Shown piece after piece: positions 8,012-17,816 of a stretch of 64,000 nt of DNA. A model generated the notes under the pieces. The model made no database searches. It was not told the DNA's origin and saw nothing but the letters and a program-made list of their open reading frames with translations. Source of the DNA: Stenotrophomonas sp. UBA2124. Lineage in GTDB: Bacteria; Pseudomonadota; Gammaproteobacteria; Xanthomonadales; Xanthomonadaceae. The stretch covers positions 5,232 through 69,231 of the forward strand of contig DCXY01000015.1 of NCBI GenBank assembly GCA_002329155.1, written 5' to 3'. The position numbers and the translations under genes were made by a program. The first letter of the stretch is position 1. Each line of letters opens with the position of its first letter.

Positions 8012-9502
8012 GTGTCCGAAGAGATTCTGGTGAATGTCACCCCGCGCGAAACCCGCGTGGCGGTGATCGAGAACGGCATGCTGCAGGAGCTGCACATCGA
8101 GCGCGGCTGGCGCCGTGGCGTGGTCGGCAACATCTACAAGGGCAAGGTGCAGCGGGTGATGCCGGGCATGCAGGCAGCCTTCGTCGAGGTGGGGCTGGAG
8201 CGTGCCGCGTTCCTGCATGCCAATGACGTGGTGCGGCCGGCGCCGGTCACCGCCGACACCGAAGAAACCGCACCCAGCCTGCCGCTGCCGGCGTCGGTGC
8301 CCATCGTGGAGCTGCTGCGTGACGGGCAGGACGTGGTGGTGCAGGTGGTCAAGGACCCGATCAGCACCAAGGGTGCGCGCCTGACCACGCAGATCAGCAT
8401 TCCCTCGCGCTACCTGGTGCTGCTGCCGCAGTCGAAGATGGTGGGCGTGTCCGCGCGCATCGAGGACGAGGCCGAGCGCGCCCGCCTGAAGGCGCTGGTC
8501 ACCGAGATTTCCGCACAGCACGGCGGCTACGGCTACATCGTGCGTACCAATGCCGAAGGCCAGCCTGCCGAGGCGCTGGCCGAAGACATCTCCTACCTGT
8601 CGCGCGTGTGGAACGTGGTGGAGCGCCGTGGCCGCGATGCCTCGCCCACCAGCATCATCTACGAAGACCTGAGCTTGCCGCTGCGCTCGGTGCGCGACCT
8701 GATCCGCAAGGACGTGGACAAGGTGAAGGTGGACTCCAAGGAAACCTTCAACCAGCTCAAGGCCTTCGTGGCCAAGTACATGCCGGTGCTGGACGAGAAG
8801 CTGGAGCTGTACACCGGCGACCGCCCGATCTTCGACATGTTTGGCGTGGAGGATGAAATAGGCCGCGCGCTGGACAAGCAGGTGCCGCTGAAATCCGGCG
8901 GCTACCTGGTGATCGACCAGACCGAGGCGATGACCACCATCGATGTGAACACCGGTTCCTTCGTTGGCCAGCGCAACCTGGAAGAAACCGTGTTCCGCAC
9001 CAATTTGGAGGCAGCGCAGGCGGTGGCGCGGCAGCTGCGGCTGCGCAACCTGGGCGGCATCATCATCATCGATTTCATCGACATGGATGACGCCGAGCAC
9101 CGCCGCCAGGTACTACGCACGCTGGAGAAATCGCTGGCACGCGACCACGCCAAGACCACGGTGTACGACTTCTCGCCGCTGGGTCTGGTCGAAATGACCC
9201 GCAAGCGCACGGTGGAAAGCCTGGAGCGGCAGCTGTCGGAAACCTGCCCGCAGTGCAGCGGGCGCGGCAGCATCAAGACCACCGAGACGGTCACCTACGA
9301 AATCTTCCGCGAGATCACCCGCGCCGTGCGCCAGTTCGACGCCGCGCGCCTGCTGGTGATCGCCTCGACCAAGGTGGTCACCCGCATCACCGAGGAGGAA
9401 TCGGCGGCGGTGGCCGAGCTGGAGGAATTCCTCGGCAAGAGCATCCGCTTCCAGGCCGATGACCAGTACCTTCAGGAACAGTTCGATGTCGTGCTGCTCT
9501 GA
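8012..9502 (+). CDS. rng: ribonuclease G
   Basis: An endoribonuclease of the RNase E/G family that matures the 16S rRNA 5' end and degrades mRNA. An S1-like segment (GNIYKGKVQRVMPGMQAAFVEVG) is followed by the 5'-sensor and DNase-I-like domain (EAMTTIDVNTGSFVG, IIIIDFIDMDD) and the zinc-link CPQC (about residues 412-415). It has no RNase E scaffold tail, and its length of about 496 residues fits RNase G. I chose the GTG at 8012 (reading SEEILVNVTPRE) because GGGGGAG lies 8 nt upstream. A GTG at 8003 overlapping the maf stop is also in frame and would add three residues. Confidence 0.95.
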   Translation: MSEEILVNVTPRETRVAVIENGMLQELHIERGWRRGVVGNIYKGKVQRVMPGMQAAFVEVGLERAAFLHANDVVRPAPVTADTEETAPSLPLPASVPIVELLRDGQDVVVQVVKDPISTKGARLTTQISIPSRYLVLLPQSKMVGVSARIEDEAERARLKALVTEISAQHGGYGYIVRTNAEGQPAEALAEDISYLSRVWNVVERRGRDASPTSIIYEDLSLPLRSVRDLIRKDVDKVKVDSKETFNQLKAFVAKYMPVLDEKLELYTGDRPIFDMFGVEDEIGRALDKQVPLKSGGYLVIDQTEAMTTIDVNTGSFVGQRNLEETVFRTNLEAAQAVARQLRLRNLGGIIIIDFIDMDDAEHRRQVLRTLEKSLARDHAKTTVYDFSPLGLVEMTRKRTVESLERQLSETCPQCSGRGSIKTTETVTYEIFREITRAVRQFDAARLLVIASTKVVTRITEEESAAVAELEEFLGKSIRFQADDQYLQEQFDVVLL

Positions 9503-9541
9503 GCCGGCATGGGTACAGCCGCCGGGAGATAGCGTGGTGCG

Positions 9542-12500
9542 ATGACCACGCTGTTGCGCTACCGCCTGCGCCACCTCCGCCGCCATGTGCTGATCGCACT
9601 GGCGGTCGTGGTCGTGGCCGTGGCCGTGCTGGTGGGTACGCTCAGCCAGCTGCTGCCGATGGTGGAAGCGCACCCGGACAAGGTGGCCGCATGGCTCAGC
9701 GAGCGTGCCGGCCAGCCGGTGGCGTTCGACCATCTGGATACCCGCTGGACCCGGCGCGGCCCGCTGCTGCAGCTGGACGGCCTGCGTATCGGGCAGGGCA
9801 ATGGCGTGCGCGTGGGCCAGGCCGAAGTGCTGGTGGCCATGTATTCCGGTCTGCTGCCCGGTGCGCCGCTGACCGAACTGCGCCTGCGTGGCCTGGCCCT
9901 CACGCTGGAGCGTGCCGACGATGGGCGCTGGTCGGTGCGTGGCCTGCCGCATGCCGAAGGTGGCGGCGACCCGCTCGACGCGCTGCGCCGGCTGGGTGAG
10001 CTGCAGGTCATCGGCGGGCAGTTGCAGATCAATGCACCTTCCATCGGCATACAGGCGCGCATTCCGCGCGTGGACCTGCGCCTGCGCGTGGACGGCAAGC
10101 GCCTGCGCGTGGGTGCGAAGGGCTGGATCGACACCGCCGCGCCGCCGCTCACCGGCGTGCTGGATTTCCAGCGCCAGGATGGCAGCGGCACCGCATGGTT
10201 CTCCGCCGAACAGGCCGACCTGGCCGCTTGGTCACCGCTGCTGCAGGTGGCCGGTGTGCAGGCGCGGCAGGGCAGCGGCAAGCTTGGTGCATGGGCGCGG
10301 TTGCAGGATCACCGCGTGGTGGCGGTCACCGCCGAGGGGCAGCTGGAACAGGTGCGCCTGTCCGGCACGCCGCTGCAGCCGGCCGCCAGCGCACCGTCGG
10401 TAACGTTCAAGCAACTGCAGTTGAAGGCGCGGTGGAAAGCCATCGATGGCGGCTGGCGGCTGGATGCACCACGCCTGCGCATCAGCAGCGACGACAGCAC
10501 GCAGATTCTCGACGGCCTGCTGCTGGCCGGTGGCCAGCATTTCGCGCTGCAGGGCCAGCAGCTGGACGTGGCCCCGCTGCTGCAGGTGGCCGCACTGAGC
10601 GACCGTCTGCCGCCTGATCTACGCAGCTGGCTGTACAAGGCGCGGCCCAGCCTGCGCTTTGCCGATGTCCGCATCGTTGGTGATGTTGATGGCCCGGCAC
10701 GCGCCGAAGGTGAGTTGCTGGATGCCAGCTTCAAGCCGGTTGGCCACAGCCCCGGCATCAGCGGCCTGCACGGCCATTTTGAAGGCGACGCGCAGGGTGT
10801 GGCGCTGGACCTGCATCCCGATCACAGCGTGCGTTTCGACTGGCCCACCGGCTTTGGCGTACCGCACGAGCTGCAGCTGACCGGGCAGCTGGTGGGCTGG
10901 CGCGAGGGCGCGGGCTGGCAGGTCGGCACGCCGGCACTGCGCGTGCAGGGCCGCGATTATGCGGCGGAAGTGCGCGGCGGCATGTGGTTCCAGAACGACG
11001 GCACGCGGCCGTGGATCAATATTGCCGCCAAGCTGGACGATGTGCCCATCACCGCCGCCAAGGGTTTCTGGGTGCGCTCGAACATGAGCCAGGCCGCGGT
11101 GGACTGGCTGGACGCCGCGCTGGTCGATGGCACGCTGCGCAACGGTACCGGTCTGGCGGTGGGTGATCTGGACGACTGGCCGTTCAAGGGCAACAACGGC
11201 CGTTTCGAGGCCGGTGGCCACATCACCGATGGCAGCATCCGTTTCCATCAGGACTGGCCCCTGATGCGGCAGGTGGACGCCGACATCAACTTCATCGGCC
11301 CGGGCTTCGACCTGCAGGGCAGGGGCGAGCTGGGTGGCGTGAAGGTGGACAGCATGCAGGCCGGCATCGCCGATTTCGGGCAGTCGCGGCTGCAGGTCAA
11401 GGCGAGCACCGTGGACGACGCCAGCCACCTGCTGGCGATGCTGCGGCAGAGCCCGCTGCAGAAGACCTATGGCGACACGCTGGACAACCTCAGCGTGCGC
11501 GGCCCGGCGGCGGTCAGCTTCGACCTGCTGCAACCGCTGCACCATGAAGACGGCCCCAGCCGGCTTGCTGGTGACGTGGAGCTGCGTGGTGCCCACCTGG
11601 CCGACAAGCGCTGGGACCTGCAGTTCGACAACGTGCGTGGCAAGGCCAGCTACAGTGATGGCGGCTTCGATGCGCCCGCACTGCAGGTGCGCCACCAGGA
11701 GCGCGACGGTGTGCTGGCGCTGCGCGCGGGCGCGCCGGTCAAGGATGCGTCCAACGCCTTCGAGGCCAGCCTCAGCGCCGCGCTGGATGCGAACAAGCTG
11801 CTCGACCGCGCGCCCGAACTGGGTTGGCTCAAGCCTTATGTGCACGGCACCTCCACCTGGCGCGTGGGCGTGAACCTGCCCAAGACCGCTGCCGGCACCA
11901 CCGTCGCACCGCCCACGCTGCTGACGTTGGACTCAGACCTGCAGGGCACCCGGCTGCAGCTGCCCGCGCCGTTGAACAAGCCGGCCGCCGACCAGTTGCC
12001 CACGCATGTGCAGGCCGCGTTGCCGATGGGCAGTGGTCGCATCGACGTTGCCTTCGGCAGGCTGCTGGCACTGTCCGCGCGCAGCCAGAACAACAGGACC
12101 GGCGTGCAGGTGACAATGGGCAGCGATCGCGTGGATCGCGAGCCGCCTGCCGATGGACTGGTGGTCAATGGCCGCACGCCATCACTTGATGCATTGGAAT
12201 GGATCAGTCTGGCCAAGGGCGACGGCACCGCGAAAAACGACAGCGGTCTGGCCTTGAAACAGGTGGATGTCCTGGCCGACCAGCTGCTGCTGATCGGTGG
12301 CCGTTTCGAGCAGACCCGCCTGCAGCTGCGCCCCGGTGGCGACGCCATCAACGTGGCGCTGAGCGGCCCGGCATTGGCCGGCAACCTGCACATTCCCACC
12401 TCCGATGGCGCCACGGTAAGTGGCCAGTTGCAGCGCGTTCATTGGCAGGCCGCCACCGCGGCGACGGTGGAAGCGAGCGACACTCCGGCCACGCCGATGA

Positions 12501-13366
12501 ACCCTGCCAACATCCCGCCGCTGGCGCTGGACATCGAGGACCTGGAGTTCGGCACGGTGAAGCTGGGCCAGACCCGCCTGCGCACGCGCTCCATCGCCGA
12601 TGGCATGCAGGTGCAGCAGCTGCAGGTGCGTGCACCGAAGCAGAGCATCGACGTGCACGGCAGCTGGCGCGGCATGGGCGAGCAGGCGCGCACCGAGGCC
12701 ATCGCATCGGTGCAGAGCGAAGACCTGGGCACGCTGCTGCAGCGGCTGGGCTATGGCGGCCAGCTGCGCGGCGGCGAAGGTCGCCTGCAGCTGGATGCCG
12801 CCTGGAATGGCGCGCCGATGGCGTTCAAGGCCGCCAGTCTGGAGGGCGGGTTGAGCATCGACGTACGCAACGGCCAGCTGCTGGAAGTGGAGCCGGGCGC
12901 AGGCCGCGTGCTGGGCCTGCTCAGCGTGGCGCAGCTGCCGCGACGCCTGCTGTTCGACTTCCGCGACCTGTTCTCCAAGGGGCTGGCGTTCAATCATGTC
13001 GAAGGCCAGGTGCGCTTCGCCGGTGGCATGGCCAGCACCGACAAGATCGGCATCCAGGCACCAGCGGCGGATATCGCCATCCGTGGCCAGGCCGACATGC
13101 GCACCCAGCAGTTCGACCAGACCATCGACGTCAACCCGCGCTCGGGCAACCTGCTGGCCATCGTCGGTGCGGTGGCCGGTGGCCCGGTGGGCGCAGCGGT
13201 GGGCGCGGCGGCCAATGCCGTGCTGAGCAAGCCGCTGGGCGAGATCGGCGCCAAGACCTACAAGGTGACCGGGCCGTGGAAAGACCCCAAGGTGGAGGTG
13301 ATGGACCGCGACGCCGCGCGCGCACCGCCGCCCGTGGTCACCCCGGCCGCCGCCAGCACCCCGTGA
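9542..13366 (+). CDS. yhdP: YhdP-family AsmA-like lipid-transport protein
   Basis: A 1274-residue protein with a single N-terminal membrane helix (about residues 15-40) and a very long periplasmic beta-rich body. It ends in the conserved AsmA-like C-terminus (SVAQLPRRLLFDFRDLFSKG, DIAIRGQADM, PRSGNLLAIVGAVAGGPVG). YhdP belongs to the bridge-like proteins that carry phospholipid from the inner to the outer membrane, together with TamB and YdbH. The length matches the family. It follows rng by 39 bp and precedes tldD, as in E. coli, so the block is probably one transcription unit. Confidence 0.93.
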   Translation: MTTLLRYRLRHLRRHVLIALAVVVVAVAVLVGTLSQLLPMVEAHPDKVAAWLSERAGQPVAFDHLDTRWTRRGPLLQLDGLRIGQGNGVRVGQAEVLVAMYSGLLPGAPLTELRLRGLALTLERADDGRWSVRGLPHAEGGGDPLDALRRLGELQVIGGQLQINAPSIGIQARIPRVDLRLRVDGKRLRVGAKGWIDTAAPPLTGVLDFQRQDGSGTAWFSAEQADLAAWSPLLQVAGVQARQGSGKLGAWARLQDHRVVAVTAEGQLEQVRLSGTPLQPAASAPSVTFKQLQLKARWKAIDGGWRLDAPRLRISSDDSTQILDGLLLAGGQHFALQGQQLDVAPLLQVAALSDRLPPDLRSWLYKARPSLRFADVRIVGDVDGPARAEGELLDASFKPVGHSPGISGLHGHFEGDAQGVALDLHPDHSVRFDWPTGFGVPHELQLTGQLVGWREGAGWQVGTPALRVQGRDYAAEVRGGMWFQNDGTRPWINIAAKLDDVPITAAKGFWVRSNMSQAAVDWLDAALVDGTLRNGTGLAVGDLDDWPFKGNNGRFEAGGHITDGSIRFHQDWPLMRQVDADINFIGPGFDLQGRGELGGVKVDSMQAGIADFGQSRLQVKASTVDDASHLLAMLRQSPLQKTYGDTLDNLSVRGPAAVSFDLLQPLHHEDGPSRLAGDVELRGAHLADKRWDLQFDNVRGKASYSDGGFDAPALQVRHQERDGVLALRAGAPVKDASNAFEASLSAALDANKLLDRAPELGWLKPYVHGTSTWRVGVNLPKTAAGTTVAPPTLLTLDSDLQGTRLQLPAPLNKPAADQLPTHVQAALPMGSGRIDVAFGRLLALSARSQNNRTGVQVTMGSDRVDREPPADGLVVNGRTPSLDALEWISLAKGDGTAKNDSGLALKQVDVLADQLLLIGGRFEQTRLQLRPGGDAINVALSGPALAGNLHIPTSDGATVSGQLQRVHWQAATAATVEASDTPATPMNPANIPPLALDIEDLEFGTVKLGQTRLRTRSIADGMQVQQLQVRAPKQSIDVHGSWRGMGEQARTEAIASVQSEDLGTLLQRLGYGGQLRGGEGRLQLDAAWNGAPMAFKAASLEGGLSIDVRNGQLLEVEPGAGRVLGLLSVAQLPRRLLFDFRDLFSKGLAFNHVEGQVRFAGGMASTDKIGIQAPAADIAIRGQADMRTQQFDQTIDVNPRSGNLLAIVGAVAGGPVGAAVGAAANAVLSKPLGEIGAKTYKVTGPWKDPKVEVMDRDAARAPPPVVTPAAASTP

Positions 13367-13408
13367 TTCAATGCCGGCTTGCCCTGATGCAGGCCCGCCC
13401 CCATCTGG

Positions 13409-14860
13409 ATGGATATGACCGATAACGCCCTCACGCTTGCCGAGACCCGCCTGCTGCTGCCGGCCGGGCTGGACGCCAACCGCCTGGAACGCACCTTCGG
13501 CACCCTGCTGGGGCCGGGCATCGACTTCGGCGACCTGTATTTCCAGCATTCACGCCGCGAGAGCTGGAGCGTGGAGGACGGCATCGTCAAGGACGGCGCC
13601 CATTCGATCGAGCAGGGCGTGGGCGTGCGTGCGATGTCCGGCGAGAAGACCGGCTTCGCCTATTCCGACGACATCCAGCCCGCCGCACTGCTGGCTGCCG
13701 CGCAGTCGGCCCGCGCCATCTCGCGTGAAGGCGGCGAGCAGGGCGTGCGCGCACTGGTGCGTGGCGGTGGCCGCGCGCTGTACCCGGCGCTGGACCCGGT
13801 GGACAGCCTGGGCAACGAAGCCAAGGTGGAAGTGCTCAAGCGTCTGGACCGCTACCTGCGTGCCGCCGACCCGCGCGTGCAGCAGGTGATGGTGAGCCTG
13901 TCCGGTGGCGTGGATACGGTGCTGATCGCCCGCAGCGACGGCGTGCTGGCCGCCGACGTGCGCCCGCTGGTGCGGCTCAACGTGCAGGTCATCGTCGAAC
14001 AGAATGGCCGCCGCGAATCCGGCTATGCCGGTGGTGGTGGCCGCTACAGCTACGAAGAACTGTTTGCCGGCGACCGCCCGGAAGGCTTCGCGCGCGAAGC
14101 TCTGCGGCAGGCGCTGGTGAACCTGGAGGCCATTCCCGCACCTGCCGGCGTGATGCCGGTGGTACTGGGCCCGGGCTGGCCGGGCGTGCTGCTGCACGAG
14201 GCCGTGGGCCATGGGCTGGAAGGCGACTTCAACCGCAAGGGCACGAGCGTCTATGCCGGCCGTATCGGCGAGCGCGTGGCCGCGCCGGGTGTGACCATCG
14301 TTGATGACGGCACGCTGGATGGCCGCCGTGGCTCGCTCAACATCGACGATGAAGGCACGCCCACCCAGTGCACCACGCTGATCGAGGACGGCATCCTGGT
14401 CGGCTACATGCAGGACACGCTCAACGCACGCCTGATGGGCGTCAAACCCACCGGCAATGGCCGCCGCGAATCCTTCGCGCACATGACCATGCCGCGCATG
14501 ACCAACACCTACATGCGTGCCGGCAACCACGACCCGCAGGAGATGATCCGTTCGGTGAAAAAGGGCCTGTATGCGGTCAATTTCGGCGGCGGCCAGGTGG
14601 ACATCACCAGCGGCAAGTACGTGTTCTCCGCGACCGAGGCCTATCTGATCGAGGACGGCAAGGTCACCGCGCCGGTGAAGGGCGCCACCCTGATCGGCAA
14701 CGGCCCGGAGACGATGCAGAAGGTGCGGATGATCGGCAACGATCTGGCGCTGGACGAAGGCGTGGGCATCTGCGGCAAGGACGGCCAGAGCGTGCCGGTC
14801 GGTGTAGGCCAGCCCTCGCTGCTGATCGACGGACTGACGGTAGGCGGCACGCAGGCCTGA
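13409..14860 (+). CDS. tldD: metalloprotease TldD
   Basis: A 483-residue TldD. The zinc-binding HEAVGH motif is at about residues 263-268, followed by GLEGDFNRKGTS. The C-terminal half holds GTPTQCTTLIEDG and GFGGQVD-like (NFGGGQVDITSGKY) blocks of the U62 family. TldD forms a heterodimer with TldE/PmbA, which is encoded 1 kb downstream, and degrades unfolded peptides threaded into its cavity. It also processes microcin and CcdA substrates in E. coli. A second in-frame ATG lies two codons in (13415), and neither has a strong ribosome site. Confidence 0.95.
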   Translation: MDMTDNALTLAETRLLLPAGLDANRLERTFGTLLGPGIDFGDLYFQHSRRESWSVEDGIVKDGAHSIEQGVGVRAMSGEKTGFAYSDDIQPAALLAAAQSARAISREGGEQGVRALVRGGGRALYPALDPVDSLGNEAKVEVLKRLDRYLRAADPRVQQVMVSLSGGVDTVLIARSDGVLAADVRPLVRLNVQVIVEQNGRRESGYAGGGGRYSYEELFAGDRPEGFAREALRQALVNLEAIPAPAGVMPVVLGPGWPGVLLHEAVGHGLEGDFNRKGTSVYAGRIGERVAAPGVTIVDDGTLDGRRGSLNIDDEGTPTQCTTLIEDGILVGYMQDTLNARLMGVKPTGNGRRESFAHMTMPRMTNTYMRAGNHDPQEMIRSVKKGLYAVNFGGGQVDITSGKYVFSATEAYLIEDGKVTAPVKGATLIGNGPETMQKVRMIGNDLALDEGVGICGKDGQSVPVGVGQPSLLIDGLTVGGTQA

Positions 14861-14870
14861 GGGTGACGGC

Positions 14871-15041
14871 CCCTCATCCGCTCCGTTGGGGCACCTTCTC
14901 ACCAAAACGGGGCTGCAGGTCCCGCAGGCGGGAGAAGGGACGGGTTGCTCGCGGCGGTCAAGCTGCAGAAGGCCAAAGCTTCGCATTGAACATCCCTTCT
15001 CCCGCTTGCGGGAGAAGGTGCCCCAACGGGGCGGATGAGGG
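14871..15041. repeat. 170-bp inverted-repeat element (MITE-like)
   Basis: The left end CCCTCATCCGCTCCGTTGGG is complementary, with one mismatch, to the right end CCCCAACGGGGCGGATGAGGG. Pairing extends through GCACCTTCTC / GAGAAGGTGC, giving arms of about 30 bp. The interior has further GC-rich palindromes (GCAGGTCCCGCAGGCGGGAG and TCTCCCGCTTGCGGGAGA). It encodes nothing and lies between the convergent ends of tldD and darP. Confidence 0.75.
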
Positions 15042-15081
15042 CAAAGCCTTCCGCGATGGCCTCAACAGCAGGAGCGCGAAC

Positions 15082-15672
15082 TCACTCCTGCTCGTCATCC
15101 TCAAGCGGCGCGTCGTCCTCGTCCGCATCGGCATCCATCCCGGCGGCGATCTGCGGCGTCAGCATCAGCCCGCGCAGCACCTGGTAGATCTCGCGGTAGG
15201 CGCGCGGCGGCTTGTTCTTCGCCTTCTCGGCCAGCGCATTGCGCACCAGCGTGCGCAGCTGCTGGCGGTCCGCTTCCGGGTACTCGTCCAGCAGCTCGGC
15301 CAGCACGGTGTCGCCTTCGGCCAGCAGGCGCTCACGCCAGCGTTCGATGCGGTGCATGATCGCCACCTCGCGGCGCGAGGTCTCGCTGTTGGCGTCCATC
15401 GCGTCACGGATGGCTTCCAGCGTGGCGTCGTCCTCGCGGCGCATCTGCTTGGCCAGGAACGCCAGCTGCCGCTTGCGCGCACCATGGGAGGTGATGCGCT
15501 TGCTGTATTCGATATGTTCCAGCAGCCCCTCAGGCAGCGGCAGGCGTGCCAGCTGCGCCGGGGTCAGCTCCACCAGCTTTTCGCCCAGCGCCAGTACCTC
15601 CAGCGCCTCGCGCCGGTTCTGGCTGCGGCTTTCGCTGAAAAATTCACCGGTATCTTCGTCGCGTCCACGCAT
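15082..15672 (-). CDS. darP: ribosome-associated protein DarP (YjgA)
   Basis: A 196-residue protein of the DUF615/YjgA family, helical and highly charged. Conserved stretches are SRSQNRREALEVLALGEKLV, LPLPEGLLEHIEYSKRITSH and KNKPPRAYREIYQVLR. It binds late 50S assembly intermediates in E. coli. The acidic C-terminal tail (about the last 25 residues, mostly D and E) is longer than usual. The ATG at 15672 is chosen; an upstream TTG would add five residues. Its adjacency to pmbA in divergent orientation repeats the yjgA-pmbA linkage of E. coli. Confidence 0.92.
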   Translation of the reverse strand: MRGRDEDTGEFFSESRSQNRREALEVLALGEKLVELTPAQLARLPLPEGLLEHIEYSKRITSHGARKRQLAFLAKQMRREDDATLEAIRDAMDANSETSRREVAIMHRIERWRERLLAEGDTVLAELLDEYPEADRQQLRTLVRNALAEKAKNKPPRAYREIYQVLRGLMLTPQIAAGMDADADEDDAPLEDDEQE

Positions 15673-15822
15673 CGCACTGCTACCCAACTAAACTTTGAAC
15701 ATTGAAAGACCGGCCACCTGGCCGGGGTTTGGCGGGGGCGCCCCTGTCCCCATCCATGTGATGGCAGGGCACCCGCAACCCATCACCCGGCAAGGATGGC
15801 CGGGCATTCGTGAAGGGAATCC

Positions 15823-17208
15823 GTGAACAAGGATAAAGCATTGAACGCCATCACCACCGATACATCCGCCACCGACGACAGCCTGCCGCGCCTGGAGCAG
15901 CTGGCCGGCATCTCCCAGCGGCTGCTGGAAAAGGCCCGCGCCATGGGCGCCAGCCAGGCCGAGGTCAGCTGCAGCGAGGAGCGCGGGCTGGATGTGAATG
16001 TGCGCCTGGGCGAGGTGGAGACGGTGGAATCCACCCACGACCGCGGTATCGCGGTGACCGTCTATTTCGGCCAGCGCAAGGGCAGTGCCAGCACGGCGGA
16101 CCTGCAGGAAGCCAGCCTGGACGCCACCGTGGCCCAGGCCTGCGCCATCGCCCGCCATACCGAGGACGACCCGGCCGCCGGTCTGGCCGACGCCGCGCTG
16201 ATGGCCACCCACTTCCCGGATCTGGACAGCTGGCACCCCTGGGCGCTGAGCGCGGACCAGGCGGTGGACCTGGCGCTGGCCTGCGAGGCGGCGGGCCGTG
16301 GTGCCGATGGCCGCATCAGCAATTCGGACGGCGCCTCCGCCGCCACCGCGCAGAGCCTCTCGGTATATGCCAACTCGCACGGCTTCATCGGCCGCGAGCG
16401 CAGCAGCCACCATTCCATCGGTTGCGCGCTTATTGCCGGGCAGGGCGACGGCATGCAGCGTGATGGCTGGTACACCAGCGCCATCGCCCGTGAAGATCTG
16501 CAGGATCCGGCAGCCGTGGGCCGTATCGCCGCCGAGCGCACCGTCGCCCGGCTGCAGCCGCGCTCGCTGCCTACCGGGGAAGTGCCGGTGCTGTTTGCCG
16601 CGGAAATGGGGCGTTCGCTCATCGGCCACCTGCTCAGTGCGGTATCGGGCGGTGCCTTGTACCGGCGTGCCAGCTTCCTGCTGGACAGTGCCGGCACCCA
16701 GCTGTTCCCGGACTGGTTCAACATCGAGGAACTGCCGCTGCTCAAGCGAGGCCTGCGCTCCAGCGCGTTCGACGGCGAGGGCGTGGCCACGCGCGATTCG
16801 GCGCTGGTCAGCAATGGCGTGCTGCAGCGTTACATCCTGGGCAGCTATTCAGCACGCAGGCTGGGCCTGCAGACCACCGGCAACGCCGGTGGCGTGCACA
16901 ACCTGCGTGTGGCGGCAAATGCCGGTGACCGCGCCTCGCTGATCGCCGGCATGGGCACCGGCCTGCTGGTGACCGAGCTGATGGGGCAGGGTGTGAATGG
17001 CGTGACCGGCGACTATTCACGCGGCGCGGCAGGCTTTTGGGTGGAGAACGGGAAGCTTGCCTACCCCGTGGACGGCATCACCATCGCGGGCAATCTCAAA
17101 CAGATGTTTGCCGGTATAGAGGCGGTGGGTACCGATATTGATCCGCGCTCGCATGTTGCGGTGGGTTCGGTACTCGTCGGAAAAATGACGGTGGCAGGCA
17201 ACGATTGA
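15823..17208 (+). CDS. pmbA: metalloprotease-partner PmbA/TldE
   Basis: A 461-residue TldE/PmbA protein. The start is GTG at 15823 with GAAGGG five bases upstream. It shows the paralogous TldD fold but no HExxxH, as expected for the non-catalytic partner. Typical segments are GASQAEVSCSEERGLDVNVR, STHDRGIAVTVYFGQRKGSAS and the C-terminal GDYSRGAAGFWVENGKL followed by LKQMF. It works with TldD, encoded upstream at 13.4-14.9 kb, as a cytoplasmic heterodimer. Confidence 0.94.
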   Translation: MNKDKALNAITTDTSATDDSLPRLEQLAGISQRLLEKARAMGASQAEVSCSEERGLDVNVRLGEVETVESTHDRGIAVTVYFGQRKGSASTADLQEASLDATVAQACAIARHTEDDPAAGLADAALMATHFPDLDSWHPWALSADQAVDLALACEAAGRGADGRISNSDGASAATAQSLSVYANSHGFIGRERSSHHSIGCALIAGQGDGMQRDGWYTSAIAREDLQDPAAVGRIAAERTVARLQPRSLPTGEVPVLFAAEMGRSLIGHLLSAVSGGALYRRASFLLDSAGTQLFPDWFNIEELPLLKRGLRSSAFDGEGVATRDSALVSNGVLQRYILGSYSARRLGLQTTGNAGGVHNLRVAANAGDRASLIAGMGTGLLVTELMGQGVNGVTGDYSRGAAGFWVENGKLAYPVDGITIAGNLKQMFAGIEAVGTDIDPRSHVAVGSVLVGKMTVAGND

Positions 17209-17312
17209 TGCAGTCTTCTCAAAATCGACTATCCTGACTGCGGCTATGGAGCCATTCCTACGTCGCAGTCTGCGATGTATCTGACACCCAAACCAAGGAT
17301 CCAGGGGAGACA

Positions 17313-17720
17313 ATGAGCGATTACCAGAACACGCCGCCACCGCCGCCGCCGGCCGGCAATGCACAAACCGATGAGCGCCAGTGGGCGATGTTTGGGCATC
17401 TGTCCTCGCTGACGGGCATTCTGACTGGTGGCATCGGCAATATTGTCGGTCCGCTGATTGTCTGGCAGATGAAGAAGGACACCATGCCTTTCGCTGCTGA
17501 TCAGGCCAAGGAAGCACTGAATTTCAACATCACCCTGTTGATTGTTTCCATTGCCCTGGTCCTGCTTTCGATCGTCACCTTGGGCTTCGGGCTGATTCTC
17601 GCGGTGCCGATTGGCACCGTCGTCGGTATCGCCTGGCTGGTGCTCACCATCATGGCCGGGCTGAAGGCGAATGAAGGTGTGACCTACCGTTATCCGCTGA
17701 CCCTGCGCCTGATCAAGTAA
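17313..17720 (+). CDS. DUF4870 membrane protein
   Basis: A 135-residue protein with AGGGGAGA before the ATG. A proline-rich N-terminal tail (six consecutive P) precedes the DUF4870 core: WAMFGHLSSLTG, GPLIVWQMKKD and AADQAKEALNFN. Three hydrophobic segments are predicted at about residues 28-50, 70-95 and 98-118. It is an inner-membrane protein with no known biochemical function, widespread as a stand-alone gene. Confidence 0.85.
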   Translation: MSDYQNTPPPPPPAGNAQTDERQWAMFGHLSSLTGILTGGIGNIVGPLIVWQMKKDTMPFAADQAKEALNFNITLLIVSIALVLLSIVTLGFGLILAVPIGTVVGIAWLVLTIMAGLKANEGVTYRYPLTLRLIK

Positions 17721-17738
17721 TCGGCGCAAGGCTCAGCA

Positions 17739-17766
17739 AAAAGCCCGGGGAAACCCGGGCTTTTTT
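17739..17766 (+). terminator. Rho-independent terminator
   Basis: AAGCCCGGG (17741-17749) pairs with CCCGGGCTT (17754-17762) across a GAAA tetraloop and runs into TTTTTT. The A run on the other side makes it usable from both strands, and it separates the DUF4870 gene from the convergent xseB-ispA operon. Confidence 0.92.
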
Positions 17767-17816
17767 GTTGCATCAAGGCGTAAGTGATTGCACGTTTCCG
17801 GCAGCGTGCCGTTCGT